A DNA stretch of 64,000 bases from an uncultured Collinsella sp. (GCA_902479065.1 CABSNM010000002.1:1-64000), one strand, 5' to 3'; counted from the first letter of the stretch, positions 9,315-18,983 are shown. Made by a program: numbers and translations. Notes: generated from the sequence alone by a model not told the origin.

Positions 9315-10190
9315 CTAGTCGTGGAGGGCGGCACCGAGAAAGTCGACATCGAAGGGCACGGCTTCGGCAAAGGCGTAGTCGCCGTCGCTGGCGATGAGCA
9401 GGTAGTTTTCCTCGCCGCCGAACTCCGTATCGCCACAGGGGACCACCCAGGCGTGGGCGAACACCTCGAGCGCCGTGGCGGCGCAATCGCGCAGGAACGT
9501 TACGTCGCTCCCCTCGTTTGCGCTCACGATATTGGCAACGTAGATACCCCCGGGGTTCAGGCTGCCTCGCACCAAACGCAACGCCTCAACCGTCGCCAGC
9601 TCACGTACGGGTTCGGCACCGCCAAAGCAATCGCTCGCGACCACGTCGTAGCGACGATGCCCCACGCTCGTCACGCCCAGATACGAGCGAGCCTCGGCGG
9701 TTATCACCCGCAGGCGATCGCCCGCCGCGCGCTCCAGCTCATCTAGGTAGAACCAGCGACGCGCCAGGCGCGTAATCTCTCCGTCATACTCGATGACGTC
9801 CATGCGCAAGCTCTCGTGCGACATCAGAGCGAACTTAGGATAGGCAAACCCGCCGCCGCCCAGCATGAGCATACGGTCGATACCATGCCCGTAAGCATCA
9901 CGCATTGCGTCCTCAGCCTCAAACACGTCGTCAAATGCACGATAGTACGCAAAGACGGGCTCCGCCCAGCGTTCGCCAACGTAGCTTGCGCTTTGGTAGA
10001 CGCCGCCCTGCACGAGCACGCGAATCTCATCGCCGCCCTCATCGTGCACGCGTTTCACGCGCGCCAACCCATTGCGGGTTCGCGCAACCTGCAGACAGGC
10101 AGCACGAACGGCGACAGCGGCCGCACCAAGCGCCGCGGCTCCCAGGGCAACGCCGGCAACGACGCCAGCAGAAACACTCGGCTTGTTCAT
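9315..10190 (-). CDS. Spermidine-synthase-like SAM-dependent enzyme
   Basis: This 291-residue protein has a single N-terminal hydrophobic anchor (residues about 8-32, Ala/Val-rich). A Rossmann fold follows with the nucleotide loop MLMLGGGGFAYPK, an acidic end of strand 2 (MDVIEYDGE) and the strand YDVVASDCFGG, as in spermidine synthase and SpeE-like methyltransferases. The aminopropyltransferase-specific residues are not clearly present, so the substrate is open. It starts immediately after the stop of the Elp3 gene with no gap, so the two are almost certainly translated from one message. The membrane anchor suggests action at the inner face of the membrane. Confidence 0.75.
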   Translation of the reverse strand: MNKPSVSAGVVAGVALGAAALGAAAVAVRAACLQVARTRNGLARVKRVHDEGGDEIRVLVQGGVYQSASYVGERWAEPVFAYYRAFDDVFEAEDAMRDAYGHGIDRMLMLGGGGFAYPKFALMSHESLRMDVIEYDGEITRLARRWFYLDELERAAGDRLRVITAEARSYLGVTSVGHRRYDVVASDCFGGAEPVRELATVEALRLVRGSLNPGGIYVANIVSANEGSDVTFLRDCAATALEVFAHAWVVPCGDTEFGGEENYLLIASDGDYAFAEAVPFDVDFLGAALHD

Positions 10191-12098
10191 CTAGAGCTCC
10201 TTTTGCAGATAGAGTCCATGATCGTAAAAACCCAAATGGCGATAGTACTCGCGCGTACCAATCGCGCTGATCACGTTGATGCGCGTATAACCCGCATCCC
10301 GGGCAATCTCGCACGCACGCTCTACGAGCAGACGCCCCAACCCATGGTGCTGGGCTGCCTGGCCTTGATACCCCACGCGCGCCGCCATGCCATACACGTG
10401 TACCTCGCGAATCATCGCCTCGTCCGGCATCGTCAGCAACTCGTCCGCATGCGCGGCAACAAACGAATGGTCGGGCAGCGACAACCGCAAAAAGCCCGCG
10501 ATCTTGCCCTGCGGCGTCACCCACTGCAAAAAGCGCTCGTGCGTCACCGGCGTCTCGTACGCCACCTCCTCATCAAGAGATAGCTCATCCAAGTCGGCAC
10601 CCGCCGTGCTGATCTCGCGATAGCGAATCTCGCGCACCGTCGCACCGTCACCCCGAGCGGCCAAGCGGTTTTCGACGAGCTGACGCAGGTTGGGTTTCTT
10701 GTTGCCCACCATGATGTCGTCGGAACTAAAGTCACGGATCATGCGACTGATGCGGCAGAACGCCGGCGTCACCACGATGTCGTCGGCCAGCACATCGAGC
10801 AGCTCTTCCTCAGTATAGGGACGCCACTCACCGCGCCCGTAGCAGCCCACCAGACGCGAGCCCTCGATGAGCGCACACGGGTAAACCTTGACCTCGTCGG
10901 GCATAAAGGCCCCTTCGGTCATAAAGCGTTCGTAGTCGCGCTTGTCCCCCTCGGGCGTGGCGCCCAGCAAGTTGAGCATAAAATGCGCGTGGATCTTAAA
11001 GCCAAACAGGCGCGCAAGCGAAAACGCCCGCTCGATCTGCGCCACCGAAATACGACGCTCGTTGATATCGAGCAAATGTTGGTCGAGACTCTGAATACCC
11101 ATCTGGATCTTGGTGCAGCCCAGGCAGCGGATAAGCGTGAGGGTCTGCGGCGTCACGGCATCGGGGCGCGTCTCGATAACGAGCCCCACCACGCGATGCT
11201 TCGCCGTCTCGTTGATGCGCTGCTGACGCTCAAGCTCCTCCATCGTTGCTGTCTGCCACTCGGCAACCTCACCCCACGGCGTACCAGGGCCGTACAGACG
11301 ACGCACCGCGCGGTTGTAGCCGCCCACGGCAGCATCCACACGCCCCTGCTCGTCGGTAACACCGCTCGCAAGCTCGGCCTCGTCGGTCGCAATACCGACG
11401 GCCCGATAGCGTTCGCGACGCTCCGCCACCACCGGCGGCAGGGCATCGGCGGGAGCGTCATCGAGCAGGCGCCCCGCCTCGGCACGGCTGATGCCCGGAC
11501 GCGCCAACATGGGGTTGGCCGCCACGCCGGCCACGGCATCGTCATTGAGCGCGCGGAAGAGCTCCGACATAAACCACATCTGATACCCTTGCGGATAGTC
11601 GCTCCAGGTACCGCCAAGCACAATGAGCTCGATCTTATCGGTCGCATGACCCATCTGCGAAAGCGCGGTCAGACGAGCGCTCACCTGCAGATACGGGTCA
11701 AAGCAATTTTGCTCCGCACGGGCGCATGCCGGCTCGGCATGCAGGTAGCTTTTGGGCATGCGCAGATCGTTGGGGCAAAACAGACAATCGCCCGAGCACG
11801 GCCACGGCTTGGTGATGACGGTAATGGTCGCCACGCCCGAAGCCGTGCGACGAGGCTTCATGCGCAGCACCTGCAGCAGTCGACGTTCCAGCTCGGCGTC
11901 GACATTCCACGCAGCCCACCGAGCCGGCTCCTCACGTTTAACCCGCTGGTAGAACGGCAGCAGACGGCGCTTGGCCAAGTCGCGCTTATCAGCACCCTCA
12001 CGGCGCGCCTCGGCATGTATCAGTTTGACGAGCGCTTTGTCGTCCACGGTCTCGCCGCGACGCAGAGCCTCGAGTATGTTCAAGATAATCTGTTCCAT
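10191..12098 (-). CDS. elp3: Elp3-type radical SAM / GNAT tRNA uridine-34 modification enzyme
   Basis: This 635-residue protein has the two-domain Elp3 layout. Radical SAM cysteines lie in CSGDCLFC (C101, C105, C108) after an N-terminal helical part, followed by the barrel (IELIVLGGTWSDYP, GLVIETRPDAV, KIQMGIQSLD). A C-terminal GNAT acetyltransferase occupies about 540-635 (GLGRLLVERACEIARDAGY, GTREYYRHLGF). Elp3 uses acetyl-CoA and SAM to place a carboxymethyl-type group at C5 of wobble uridine in tRNA. Bacteria that carry it lack the rest of the Elongator complex, so it acts alone. It is the first gene of a two-gene unit with the spermidine-synthase-like gene. Confidence 0.9.
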   Translation of the reverse strand: MEQIILNILEALRRGETVDDKALVKLIHAEARREGADKRDLAKRRLLPFYQRVKREEPARWAAWNVDAELERRLLQVLRMKPRRTASGVATITVITKPWPCSGDCLFCPNDLRMPKSYLHAEPACARAEQNCFDPYLQVSARLTALSQMGHATDKIELIVLGGTWSDYPQGYQMWFMSELFRALNDDAVAGVAANPMLARPGISRAEAGRLLDDAPADALPPVVAERRERYRAVGIATDEAELASGVTDEQGRVDAAVGGYNRAVRRLYGPGTPWGEVAEWQTATMEELERQQRINETAKHRVVGLVIETRPDAVTPQTLTLIRCLGCTKIQMGIQSLDQHLLDINERRISVAQIERAFSLARLFGFKIHAHFMLNLLGATPEGDKRDYERFMTEGAFMPDEVKVYPCALIEGSRLVGCYGRGEWRPYTEEELLDVLADDIVVTPAFCRISRMIRDFSSDDIMVGNKKPNLRQLVENRLAARGDGATVREIRYREISTAGADLDELSLDEEVAYETPVTHERFLQWVTPQGKIAGFLRLSLPDHSFVAAHADELLTMPDEAMIREVHVYGMAARVGYQGQAAQHHGLGRLLVERACEIARDAGYTRINVISAIGTREYYRHLGFYDHGLYLQKEL

Positions 12099-12117
12099 GC
12101 CCCCATTGTAAAGGCAA

Positions 12118-12149
12118 AGGCGCCGGAGCCGATCTCGGCTTCGGCGCCT
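12118..12149 (-). terminator. Intrinsic terminator of the XRE/DUF4097 operon
   Basis: A strong GC hairpin, AGGCGCCGGAGCCG pairing with CGGCTTCGGCGCCT around the loop ATCT, has one mismatch. On the minus strand it lies 46 bp after the DUF4097 stop and is followed by TTTGCCTTT. It separates that operon from the Elp3 gene. Confidence 0.75.
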
Positions 12150-12194
12150 CCATCAAAGAGCGCGTCTATGTCTTCGCCTAGGCTTTCGTCTGCC

Positions 12195-13097
12195 TCAATA
12201 CTCCGAATCAAACGACATGTCGCCCGAACCGACCTCAAAACGATACGTAGCAGACTTATCGCCGTTATCGAATTCAAGATTCAAAATGGTCTCGCCATCG
12301 TAGCCAAGCGGAAGGAAATCGCTCTCGAAGTCACCGCTGCCCACGGTGAGGCTCGCCTTAAAGCCCGTAGAGTTCGGAACCGTTATCTCTACATCGCCCG
12401 AGTCCACGCTTACGTCCATCGACTTCGCGGGGGCCGGGTAGAGCTCGAACGTCACATCGCCCGAACCGACCTCAGCGCTGAGCGCATCAGTCACGCTGCC
12501 CGTAAACTCTACATCTCCCGAACCCAGGAAAAGGTCAAAACCATCACAGATGACACCGGCAATCTGCAGATCACCCGAGCCCACGTGCGCGTTGATCCCC
12601 TTCAGATGTTCGGCAACACGGCGTGGCAGCTCAACCGTAACCGAGCGGTCAATTGCCTTACCGTCATCACTTCCAAACTGGGAAACCTTGAGCGTCGAGT
12701 CCTCGACGGATGCGATGTTTTGCGTCGCGGCCTTGGAGGCATCCACGCCCTTGGCAACGCGTCCCCGCTCGATAACGCGAACCTTGTTGTCATCAACAGC
12801 CTTGACGTCCACCGTAGCCGCATCGATATCGAAATCGAGGTAGCGAAACTCATCGGCATCAAAGGTCGTACACGAAAGCTGTTGAGGCCGAGCGGAATAG
12901 TTACCGCCATCCAAAAGATCGTCCTCGTCAACCGCATCGTCCATACCGGACAAGCCGGATACAACATCGTCAAGATCCCACGGACCATCAAAATGAATCA
13001 ATGTCCGCGAAATGCCAAAGACAAGCCCGATGATGAGTACAAACGCTCCGATGCCGACGCCCAGGCGCAGCTTGGATTCATGCGAAAACTTCATCAT
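12195..13097 (-). CDS. Membrane-anchored DUF4097 beta-strand-repeat protein
   Basis: This 300-residue protein has one N-terminal membrane segment (LGVGIGAFVLIIGLVFGI, about 11-28) and a long outside region. That region repeats the signature VGSGD or similar at least six times (HVGSGDLQI, LGSGDVEF, VGSGDVTF, VDSGDVEI, VGSGDFES, VGSGDMSF), which defines the DUF4097 right-handed beta-helix-like family. Such proteins are often encoded beside a small regulator or permease and are proposed envelope-stress adhesion or sensing factors; the role is unproven. Its start overlaps the end of the XRE gene by 4 bp, so expression is coupled. Confidence 0.88.
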   Translation of the reverse strand: MMKFSHESKLRLGVGIGAFVLIIGLVFGISRTLIHFDGPWDLDDVVSGLSGMDDAVDEDDLLDGGNYSARPQQLSCTTFDADEFRYLDFDIDAATVDVKAVDDNKVRVIERGRVAKGVDASKAATQNIASVEDSTLKVSQFGSDDGKAIDRSVTVELPRRVAEHLKGINAHVGSGDLQIAGVICDGFDLFLGSGDVEFTGSVTDALSAEVGSGDVTFELYPAPAKSMDVSVDSGDVEITVPNSTGFKASLTVGSGDFESDFLPLGYDGETILNLEFDNGDKSATYRFEVGSGDMSFDSEY

Positions 13098-13816
13098 TCG
13101 TCACCCTCTTTGGCACATGGCTCAGCGGTGGTCGTGGTAGCCACGTCAGCATCAGGTTCCGCAGAAGCATCCTTCCCCTGGGCCTTGACCGCCACCGGCG
13201 CCGGACCAACCTGGATATCCCCGCGCGCCCAATCGCCATCGAGTGCACGCGCCACCCAGTGATAGATGGGAATCGTAAAGAAGATCAGTGCGGGAAAAGG
13301 GCTGGCACCAACCAGGAACATCAGCAAAAAGAACAGCAGCCAGCACACGGCCCAATACGGGAACGACTGGAACGGGCCCTTCACCGGAGTCGAGCCAACC
13401 GCGGTGCCACTCGTCGCCTGCGCCGTAGCGGCATTGGCGGCCTGCGCACTCCAGCTTGCCGCCTGCGCCGCCTTGGCCGCGGCATCACTTGCCTGCGTAG
13501 CTGCCTCCGTGGCGCGTGCCGCCGCCTCATGGGTGCGGGCGCGCTCCGCCGCCTCGGCCTCGCGCTGACGGGCGCGGTCCTCGTTCTCAAACTCGATATC
13601 GTCCTCGATCTCATCGCTCGGATTGAGCAGCTCGTCCAGACTCACGCCATAAAGCTTGGCGAGCGAGATCAGGTTCTCGGTATCGGGCGAGCTCTCCGCG
13701 CGCTCCCATTTGCTGACCGCCTGGCGCGACAGCCCCAGCTTTCGCGCCAGCACTTCTTGGCTAAAGCCTTTGCTGCGGCGAAGGTCGGCGAGCCGCTGCG
13801 CAGTTTCTACATTCAT
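13094..13816 (-). CDS. XRE-family regulator with a membrane tail
   Basis: Residues 5-60 form a helix-turn-helix of the XRE/Cro type (LRRSKGFSQEVLARKLGLSRQAVSKWERAES). An acidic linker and a long Ala-rich coiled stretch (about 85-140) follow. One or two hydrophobic segments come next (FPYWAVCWLLFFLLMFLVG, then PFPALIFFTIPIYHW), with a charged C terminus. This makes it a membrane-tethered regulator of 240 residues. It is co-transcribed with the DUF4097 protein, which it may control together with itself. AGGAGGAACC lies just before the ATG. Confidence 0.85.
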   Translation of the reverse strand: MNVETAQRLADLRRSKGFSQEVLARKLGLSRQAVSKWERAESSPDTENLISLAKLYGVSLDELLNPSDEIEDDIEFENEDRARQREAEAAERARTHEAAARATEAATQASDAAAKAAQAASWSAQAANAATAQATSGTAVGSTPVKGPFQSFPYWAVCWLLFFLLMFLVGASPFPALIFFTIPIYHWVARALDGDWARGDIQVGPAPVAVKAQGKDASAEPDADVATTTTAEPCAKEGDE

Positions 13817-14083
13817 GGTTCCTCCTATGCTTTTGCCAGCCGTGCCGCCGGACCGCTTTTGTTCTTAAGGCGCCTTGCACAGTTAAAATCTATCCGCCAC
13901 CGCCAAAAACATGCCACCTATTTTAGTGGGATTTTTGACAACCGGCGGTTGCGGGCGCGCATGAGCTGCGAAAATGTGTCCAAACCAAGCAATGACCCGC
14001 AGCCCGGTTGTCCCCGTTGCGGCGTTAACGGTAGTATGGTCGTACCGTTTATTCCGCACCGCCAACGGAGGGAGTCCCGCGCC

Positions 14084-14956
14084 GTGAACCGCGATTTCGC
14101 CTCATCGCTCATCCAGCTCAACAACACGTTCTATCGCGAGCACTCCGCCTCCTTCTCCGATACGCGCCAGGCCCCGTGGCCGGGCTGGGTCCGCACCATG
14201 GACATCGCACTCGAACAGCTCGACGTCGCCACCATCGAGCATCCCGTCCGCGTCTTCGATCTTGCCTGCGGCAATATGCGATTCGAGAACTTTGCCGCCG
14301 GCGGCGCACTTGCCGCCAAGGGCGTCGACGGCGCAAACGCCTCGGCAGATGCCAGCTGCCCGTTTGAGTTCTATGGTGTCGACTCGTGTCAAGATTTGGC
14401 TATCGATGCACATGGCCACGCCCTGCGCATTCCCAACCTGCACTTCCAGGAACTCGATGTGCTTGACGCCCTCATGAAGCTCAACCCCGCCGAGACGCCC
14501 GATGTGCTTTTCGACGCCCCGCTCGCCGACATCTCGGTCTGCTTTGGCTTTATGCACCACGTGCCATCGTGCGAGTACCGCGTACGCGTGCTCGACGCCC
14601 TGGTGCGCCAGACGCGCCCAGGCGGCATCATCGCCATCAGCTTTTGGGAGTTTATGAACGACGAGCGCATGGCGCGCAAGGCCGTTCGAGCCGAAGCCCG
14701 CGCCGAGCTCACCCCGCCGTTTGAGGGTTACGATTCTGCGCAGTTTGAAGCCGGCGACCACCTCATTGGCTGGCAAAACGACCGCCACGCCTACCGCTAC
14801 TGCCATCACTTTGACGATCAGCAGATCACCGACCTGGTGCGCGGCGTCCGTACGTTCTACAAGAGCGGCGAGGTCCCCGTGCGTGAGCTTGAGCGCTTCC
14901 ATGCTGACGGTCGCAGCGGCGAGCTCAACCGTTATGTGATCCTCAAGCGCCTGTAG
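14084..14956 (+). CDS. Class I SAM-dependent methyltransferase
   Basis: This 290-residue cytoplasmic protein has motif I VFDLACGNMRFENF, an acidic strand-2 end (EFYGVDSCQ), ISVCFGFMHHVPS and RPGGIIAISFWEFM. The last resembles the C-terminal strands of Trm9/UbiE-like enzymes. The target (tRNA or a small molecule) cannot be read from the sequence. The frame continues upstream to 13259, but that part only mirrors the XRE gene. GTG 14084 follows ACGGAGGGAG with a rather long spacer; ATG 14036 is an alternative. It has a possible TAGTAT -10 box near 14031 and runs divergent from the XRE operon. Confidence 0.82.
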   Translation: MNRDFASSLIQLNNTFYREHSASFSDTRQAPWPGWVRTMDIALEQLDVATIEHPVRVFDLACGNMRFENFAAGGALAAKGVDGANASADASCPFEFYGVDSCQDLAIDAHGHALRIPNLHFQELDVLDALMKLNPAETPDVLFDAPLADISVCFGFMHHVPSCEYRVRVLDALVRQTRPGGIIAISFWEFMNDERMARKAVRAEARAELTPPFEGYDSAQFEAGDHLIGWQNDRHAYRYCHHFDDQQITDLVRGVRTFYKSGEVPVRELERFHADGRSGELNRYVILKRL

Positions 14957-15073
14957 GCATCGACGACTCGCCGCCGAGCCGTGCCGCGTCTTTCGGGCAA
15001 ACTATGCCCACCCTTTTCAACCCATTGACGGAACGCGCAGCTATGCGTTCCACACTTATGACCAAGGAGCCTC

Positions 15074-15913
15074 ATGGGAGCCGTCCACGTTCGCACGCCT
15101 AAGAACTTTGTGCTCGAGGAGCGCCTGGAACGCTACGCCGATGCGATTGAGACAAACCCCGAGGCTTATGCCGGAGATTGGCGCAAGGCCTGTGCGCCCG
15201 CAGGCAGCAAGCCCTTCGAGCACCTTCACCTGGATCTTGGCTGTGGCAAGGGCACCTATCTGGTCGAGCGCGCTCGTCGTGAGCCCGACACCCTCTTTAT
15301 CGGTATGGACCAGGAGCCCATCTGTATCGCCTATGCTGCGCAGAAAATCTACGAGCAGGAACTGATCAACGCACTCGTCCTGCCCCGAGGCGCCGCATCG
15401 CTGCCGCAGCTGTTTGCAGCAGGCGAGCTCGATGCCATCACCATTAACTTTCCCACGCCGCAGCCCAAGGCCAAGTACGCCAAAAAACGACTCGTCCATG
15501 TCGACCATTTGATGCTCTACCGCCCGCTCTTTGCAGTCAACGCCACCGTCACGCTGCGCACCGACAGCAAGCCATTGCGCGACTACGCCCTGGGGCAGTT
15601 TGCCGCGGCAGGCTACGACACGCTTTGGGTAAGTGACGACGTACGCCGCGACCATCCCGAGCACCCCGAGACCGAATATGAATGCCGCACGCGCGAGATG
15701 GGTGCCGCCGTCTATGGCATTTGCGCCACACCCGGCGCAAAGCCAACCGACGAACAGCTCACAGCGGGCCGCGTGCAGGAGCAGAGCCTTGCCTGCTACC
15801 TGCCCGATAACCTCGATGAGCTCACCTATGTACCTCTGGGCATGGAAGAGGCCGTCGAGAACTTTAGAAACCGCGCCCGCAAAGGCAAGAAGCGTTTGCC
15901 GCAAGAGTCCTAG
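15074..15913 (+). CDS. trmB: tRNA (guanine-N7)-methyltransferase, TrmB-like
   Basis: This 279-residue protein has motif I LDLGCGKGTYLVERA followed by FIGMDQE, the pattern of TrmB, which methylates G46 of tRNA using SAM. Further matches are ITINFPTPQPKAKYAKKR (the TrmB substrate loop with the usual basic segment) and HVDHLMLYRPLFAVNATVTLRTDS. It is longer than typical TrmB at both ends, so a paralogue with another RNA target is possible. AAGGAGCCTC precedes the ATG. It lies 117 bp after another methyltransferase on the same strand. Confidence 0.8.
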   Translation: MGAVHVRTPKNFVLEERLERYADAIETNPEAYAGDWRKACAPAGSKPFEHLHLDLGCGKGTYLVERARREPDTLFIGMDQEPICIAYAAQKIYEQELINALVLPRGAASLPQLFAAGELDAITINFPTPQPKAKYAKKRLVHVDHLMLYRPLFAVNATVTLRTDSKPLRDYALGQFAAAGYDTLWVSDDVRRDHPEHPETEYECRTREMGAAVYGICATPGAKPTDEQLTAGRVQEQSLACYLPDNLDELTYVPLGMEEAVENFRNRARKGKKRLPQES

Positions 15914-15980
15914 GGGCTTCTGATGGTCGCGGCGTCAGCAAACAAGCGCAAATAAGCGCCAGCGAACGGCCCTCAAGCCT

Positions 15981-16100
15981 AAGTGAGTAGACTTTTTTGC
16001 AATAGCCAAGCACAACCCGCATAGCGAAGCATAAAACCGCAGGTAGAACCCTTGCGCAAAAGCTATGTGCTCGCAATATCGCAAAAAGTCTACTCACTTA
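15981..16100. repeat. 120-bp terminal-inverted-repeat element, copy 1
   Basis: It begins AAGTGAGTAGACTTTTT and ends AAAAAGTCTACTCACTT(A), a near-perfect inverted repeat of about 19-20 bp. It matches copies at 26011-26130 and 27431-27550; all three are exactly 120 bp. The interior is less conserved except a block near position 58 (CCRCAGGTARA). It sits in the 309-bp non-coding stretch between trmB and the Ski2-like helicase, which otherwise holds nothing I can identify. Confidence 0.85.
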
Positions 16101-16222
16101 GTTAGCGACTACATTTAACGGCCGGGCAGAACGCCCATTTCCTGCATTTTCTCGCGCGCTGGCACCCCGCGCCGCCGCTACGCCATAATAGTTGGCGGAC
16201 AAACGCGAGAGAAAGCAACCAC

Positions 16223-18904
16223 ATGGCACAGACCACGACAGATACCGCCGCCAGCACCGTTTCCGGCGCCGGCGCCGCCAGCTCATTCTCGGGCGGCACG
16301 GGAACCGAAGCCGAATTCGGCTCGCTCGGCGCGCTCTCCCCCACCTGGTGGGAGCCCGAGGACGGCAGCGAGCCCGAACCGTGGCTCACGCCCGATCAGG
16401 CCTTCGAGCGCTTCTTTGAATGGACGAGCGATCGCGGTATTGAGCTGTGGGACCACCAGGAAGAGGCCCTCATGGATCTAGCCGCCGGTGACCATGTCAT
16501 TTTGGGAACACCGACCGGATCGGGTAAATCGCTCGTCGCGCTAGGCATGCTCTTTATGGGCATGGCACAGGGCAAGCGCTGCTACTACACGGCTCCTATC
16601 AAGGCTCTGGTCAGCGAAAAGTTCTTCGATCTGGTACAGGTGCTCGGCCGCGATAACGTTGGCATGATCACCGGCGATACGCACATCAACACCAAGGCGC
16701 CCGTCATCTGCTGCACGGCCGAAATCCTTGCCAACGATGCGCTGCGCGAGGGCGAGGACGCCGATGTGGGCTGCGTGGCCATGGACGAGTTCCACTACTT
16801 TGCCGACCCCGACCGTGGTTGGGCCTGGCAGGTGCCGCTGCTCACCCTGCCCCACACGCAGTTTATGCTCATGAGCGCCACGCTCGGCGATGTCACCGCC
16901 ATCGCCGCCTCGCTCGAGGAGCACACCGGCGCTACCTGCGACTTGGTCGTCGATGCCCCACGCCCCGTGCCGCTGAGCTACGACTACGAGACGACCTCGC
17001 TCGAGGGCACCGTCGAGCTCGCGATGCGCCGCGGCGAGGCCCCGCTCTATATCGTGCACTTTAGCCAGGATGCCGCCCTTGCGACGGCACAGTCGCTCGC
17101 CAACTTTGGCATTGCCAGCAAGGAGCAGCGCGAGGCCATCAAGGAGGCGGCCAAGGGCACGAGCTTCTCGACGGCCTTCGGCAAGATCCTCAAGCGTTTG
17201 CTCGGCTGTGGCGTCGGCGTGCACCACGCCGGTATGCTGCCGCGCTATCGCCTCCTGGTCGAGCGCCTGGCGCAGCAGGGCCTGCTGCCCGTCATTTGCG
17301 GCACCGACACACTCGGCGTCGGCATCAACGTGCCCATCCACACCGTGGTCCTCACCGCGCTCACCAAGTTCGACGGCTACAAGATGCGTCGCCTGCGCGC
17401 CCGTGAGTTCCATCAGATCGCCGGTCGCGCAGGTCGCTCGGGCTTCGATACCGAGGGCATGGTCATTGCCGAGGCTCCGGAGCACGAGATCGAGAACGCC
17501 AAGCTCATGGCCAAGGCAGGCGACGATCCCAAGAAGCTCCGTAAAATTAAAAAGAAGAAGGCCCCCGAGGGCTTTGTCACCTGGAACAAGCAGACCTTTG
17601 AGCGCCTGATCGAGACGCAGCCCGAGACGCTCAAGCCGCGCCTGCGCATCACACACTCCATGGTGATTAGCGTGGTCGAGCAGGGCGGCGACGCCCGCGC
17701 CCGCGTGCACGACCTCATCGAGACAAGCCTGCAGACCCCCGAGGAAAAGGCAAAGCTCGAGGTTCGCGCCGACGAGATCTTCGCCACGCTCATCGACTCC
17801 GGCGTCGTCGTGCGCACCGAGGTGCCGCCCGCACCCGGCGCTCCGGTTGACGCCGCGCCGGACATAGACTACGCGCTGACGGTCGACCTGCCCGAGGACT
17901 TTGCGCTCGACCAGCCGCTCTCGCCGTTTTTGCTTGCCGCGCTGGAGCTGCTCGACACCGAGAGTGAGACCTATACCATGGACCTCATCTCGATGGTCGA
18001 GGCTACGCTCGAGGACCCCAAGCAGGTATTGCGCGCACAGGAGCGCGCCGCGCGCGACCGCGCGATGGCCGAAATGAAGGCTGACGGCGTCGAATATGAG
18101 GAACGCTTGGAGCGCATCCAGGATGTCACCTACGAAAAGCCGCTCGAGGACTTGCTCGATGCCGCCTTCGACAAGTACTGCCAGGAAGTACCTTGGGCCA
18201 ACGACTACCAGCTCTCGCCCAAGAGCGTCCTGCGCGACATGCTGGAGAGCGCGAGCGATTTTAAGGGCTACATTCAAAAGCTCGGCATCGCCCGCTCCGA
18301 GGGCATTCTGCTGCGCTACCTAGCCGAGGCCTACCGTTCCCTCGATCGCACCGTGCCCATTGAGAAGCGCGATGAGCGCTTGCGTGACATTATCTCGTGG
18401 CTCGGCTTTGTGGTGCGCTCGGTCGACTCGAGCCTGGTGGACGAGTGGGAGAACGCCGGCAACCCCGCTGCACTCGACGTCACACCGCCGCAGGGCATCG
18501 ACGAGGTCGTTGCGGACCGTCGCGGCTGCACGCTGTTGGTGCGCAACGCGCTCTTCCGCCGCGTGACCCTTGCCGCCCGCGAGCACGCTCGCGATCTGGG
18601 CGAGCTCGACGAGGACTGGGGCATGAGCGAGGTCCGCTGGCAAAAAGCACTCAACGCTTACCATGAGCAGCACGAGGAAATCCTCACCGACGGAAATGCC
18701 CGCAGCGCCGCGATGTTTTCCATCGACGAGTCCGACGAGAAGACCGCGCACGTATGGCACGTGCACCAGATCTTTGCCGACGAGGATGGCGACCACGACT
18801 TTGGCATCATGGGCGATGTCGACCTGGATGCCACGCAAGACGGCGGCGAGGTCATTTTCAAAAACTACCGCGTCGGCTTTATCGAGGACCTGCTCGGGAA
18901 CTAG
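16223..18904 (+). CDS. Ski2-like DEAD/DEAH RNA helicase with DUF3516
   Basis: This 893-residue protein has a Ser/Gly/Ala-rich N-terminal tail (1-35). Motif I is GTPTGSGKS (95-103), then APIKAL (Ia), DEFH near 188, SATLGD, the lobe-2 signature GVGVHHAGMLPRYR, and QIAGRAGRSG near 398. The C-terminal half (about 460-893) fits DUF3516, which is found on actinobacterial helicases of the Ski2/Mtr4 group. A role in RNA turnover or ribosome-linked RNA unwinding is likely but not shown by sequence. It is followed by a strong terminator and has no operon partner. Confidence 0.9.
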   Translation: MAQTTTDTAASTVSGAGAASSFSGGTGTEAEFGSLGALSPTWWEPEDGSEPEPWLTPDQAFERFFEWTSDRGIELWDHQEEALMDLAAGDHVILGTPTGSGKSLVALGMLFMGMAQGKRCYYTAPIKALVSEKFFDLVQVLGRDNVGMITGDTHINTKAPVICCTAEILANDALREGEDADVGCVAMDEFHYFADPDRGWAWQVPLLTLPHTQFMLMSATLGDVTAIAASLEEHTGATCDLVVDAPRPVPLSYDYETTSLEGTVELAMRRGEAPLYIVHFSQDAALATAQSLANFGIASKEQREAIKEAAKGTSFSTAFGKILKRLLGCGVGVHHAGMLPRYRLLVERLAQQGLLPVICGTDTLGVGINVPIHTVVLTALTKFDGYKMRRLRAREFHQIAGRAGRSGFDTEGMVIAEAPEHEIENAKLMAKAGDDPKKLRKIKKKKAPEGFVTWNKQTFERLIETQPETLKPRLRITHSMVISVVEQGGDARARVHDLIETSLQTPEEKAKLEVRADEIFATLIDSGVVVRTEVPPAPGAPVDAAPDIDYALTVDLPEDFALDQPLSPFLLAALELLDTESETYTMDLISMVEATLEDPKQVLRAQERAARDRAMAEMKADGVEYEERLERIQDVTYEKPLEDLLDAAFDKYCQEVPWANDYQLSPKSVLRDMLESASDFKGYIQKLGIARSEGILLRYLAEAYRSLDRTVPIEKRDERLRDIISWLGFVVRSVDSSLVDEWENAGNPAALDVTPPQGIDEVVADRRGCTLLVRNALFRRVTLAAREHARDLGELDEDWGMSEVRWQKALNAYHEQHEEILTDGNARSAAMFSIDESDEKTAHVWHVHQIFADEDGDHDFGIMGDVDLDATQDGGEVIFKNYRVGFIEDLLGN

Positions 18905-18927
18905 CCGGGCACAATGGAACGAAACGA

Positions 18928-18966
18928 AGCGGGGCCGTTGGCAATATCGCCAGCGGCCCCGCTTTT
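18928..18966. terminator. Intrinsic terminator after the Ski2-like helicase
   Basis: AGCGGGGCCGTTGGC pairs with GCCAGCGGCCCCGCT around AATATC, with one bulge, followed by TTT. It lies 24 bp after the helicase stop and 18 bp before the stop of the convergent DUF2130 gene. It probably serves both. Confidence 0.85.
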
Positions 18967-18983
18967 GCACTATGCGCTATGCC

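Noticed and set aside
10983..13262. A 759-codon open frame on the plus strand across the Elp3 and DUF4097 region
   Set aside because: It is the mirror of well-supported minus-strand genes; its translation is His/Arg-rich with no domain, and no ribosome site is seen.
13259..14083. Upstream extension of the methyltransferase frame
   Set aside because: The extension is antisense to the XRE gene and lacks a start with a ribosome site; GTG 14084 is preferred.
16541..18277. A 578-codon minus-strand frame inside the Ski2-like helicase
   Set aside because: It is the antisense shadow of the helicase in a GC-rich genome; no domain is visible.
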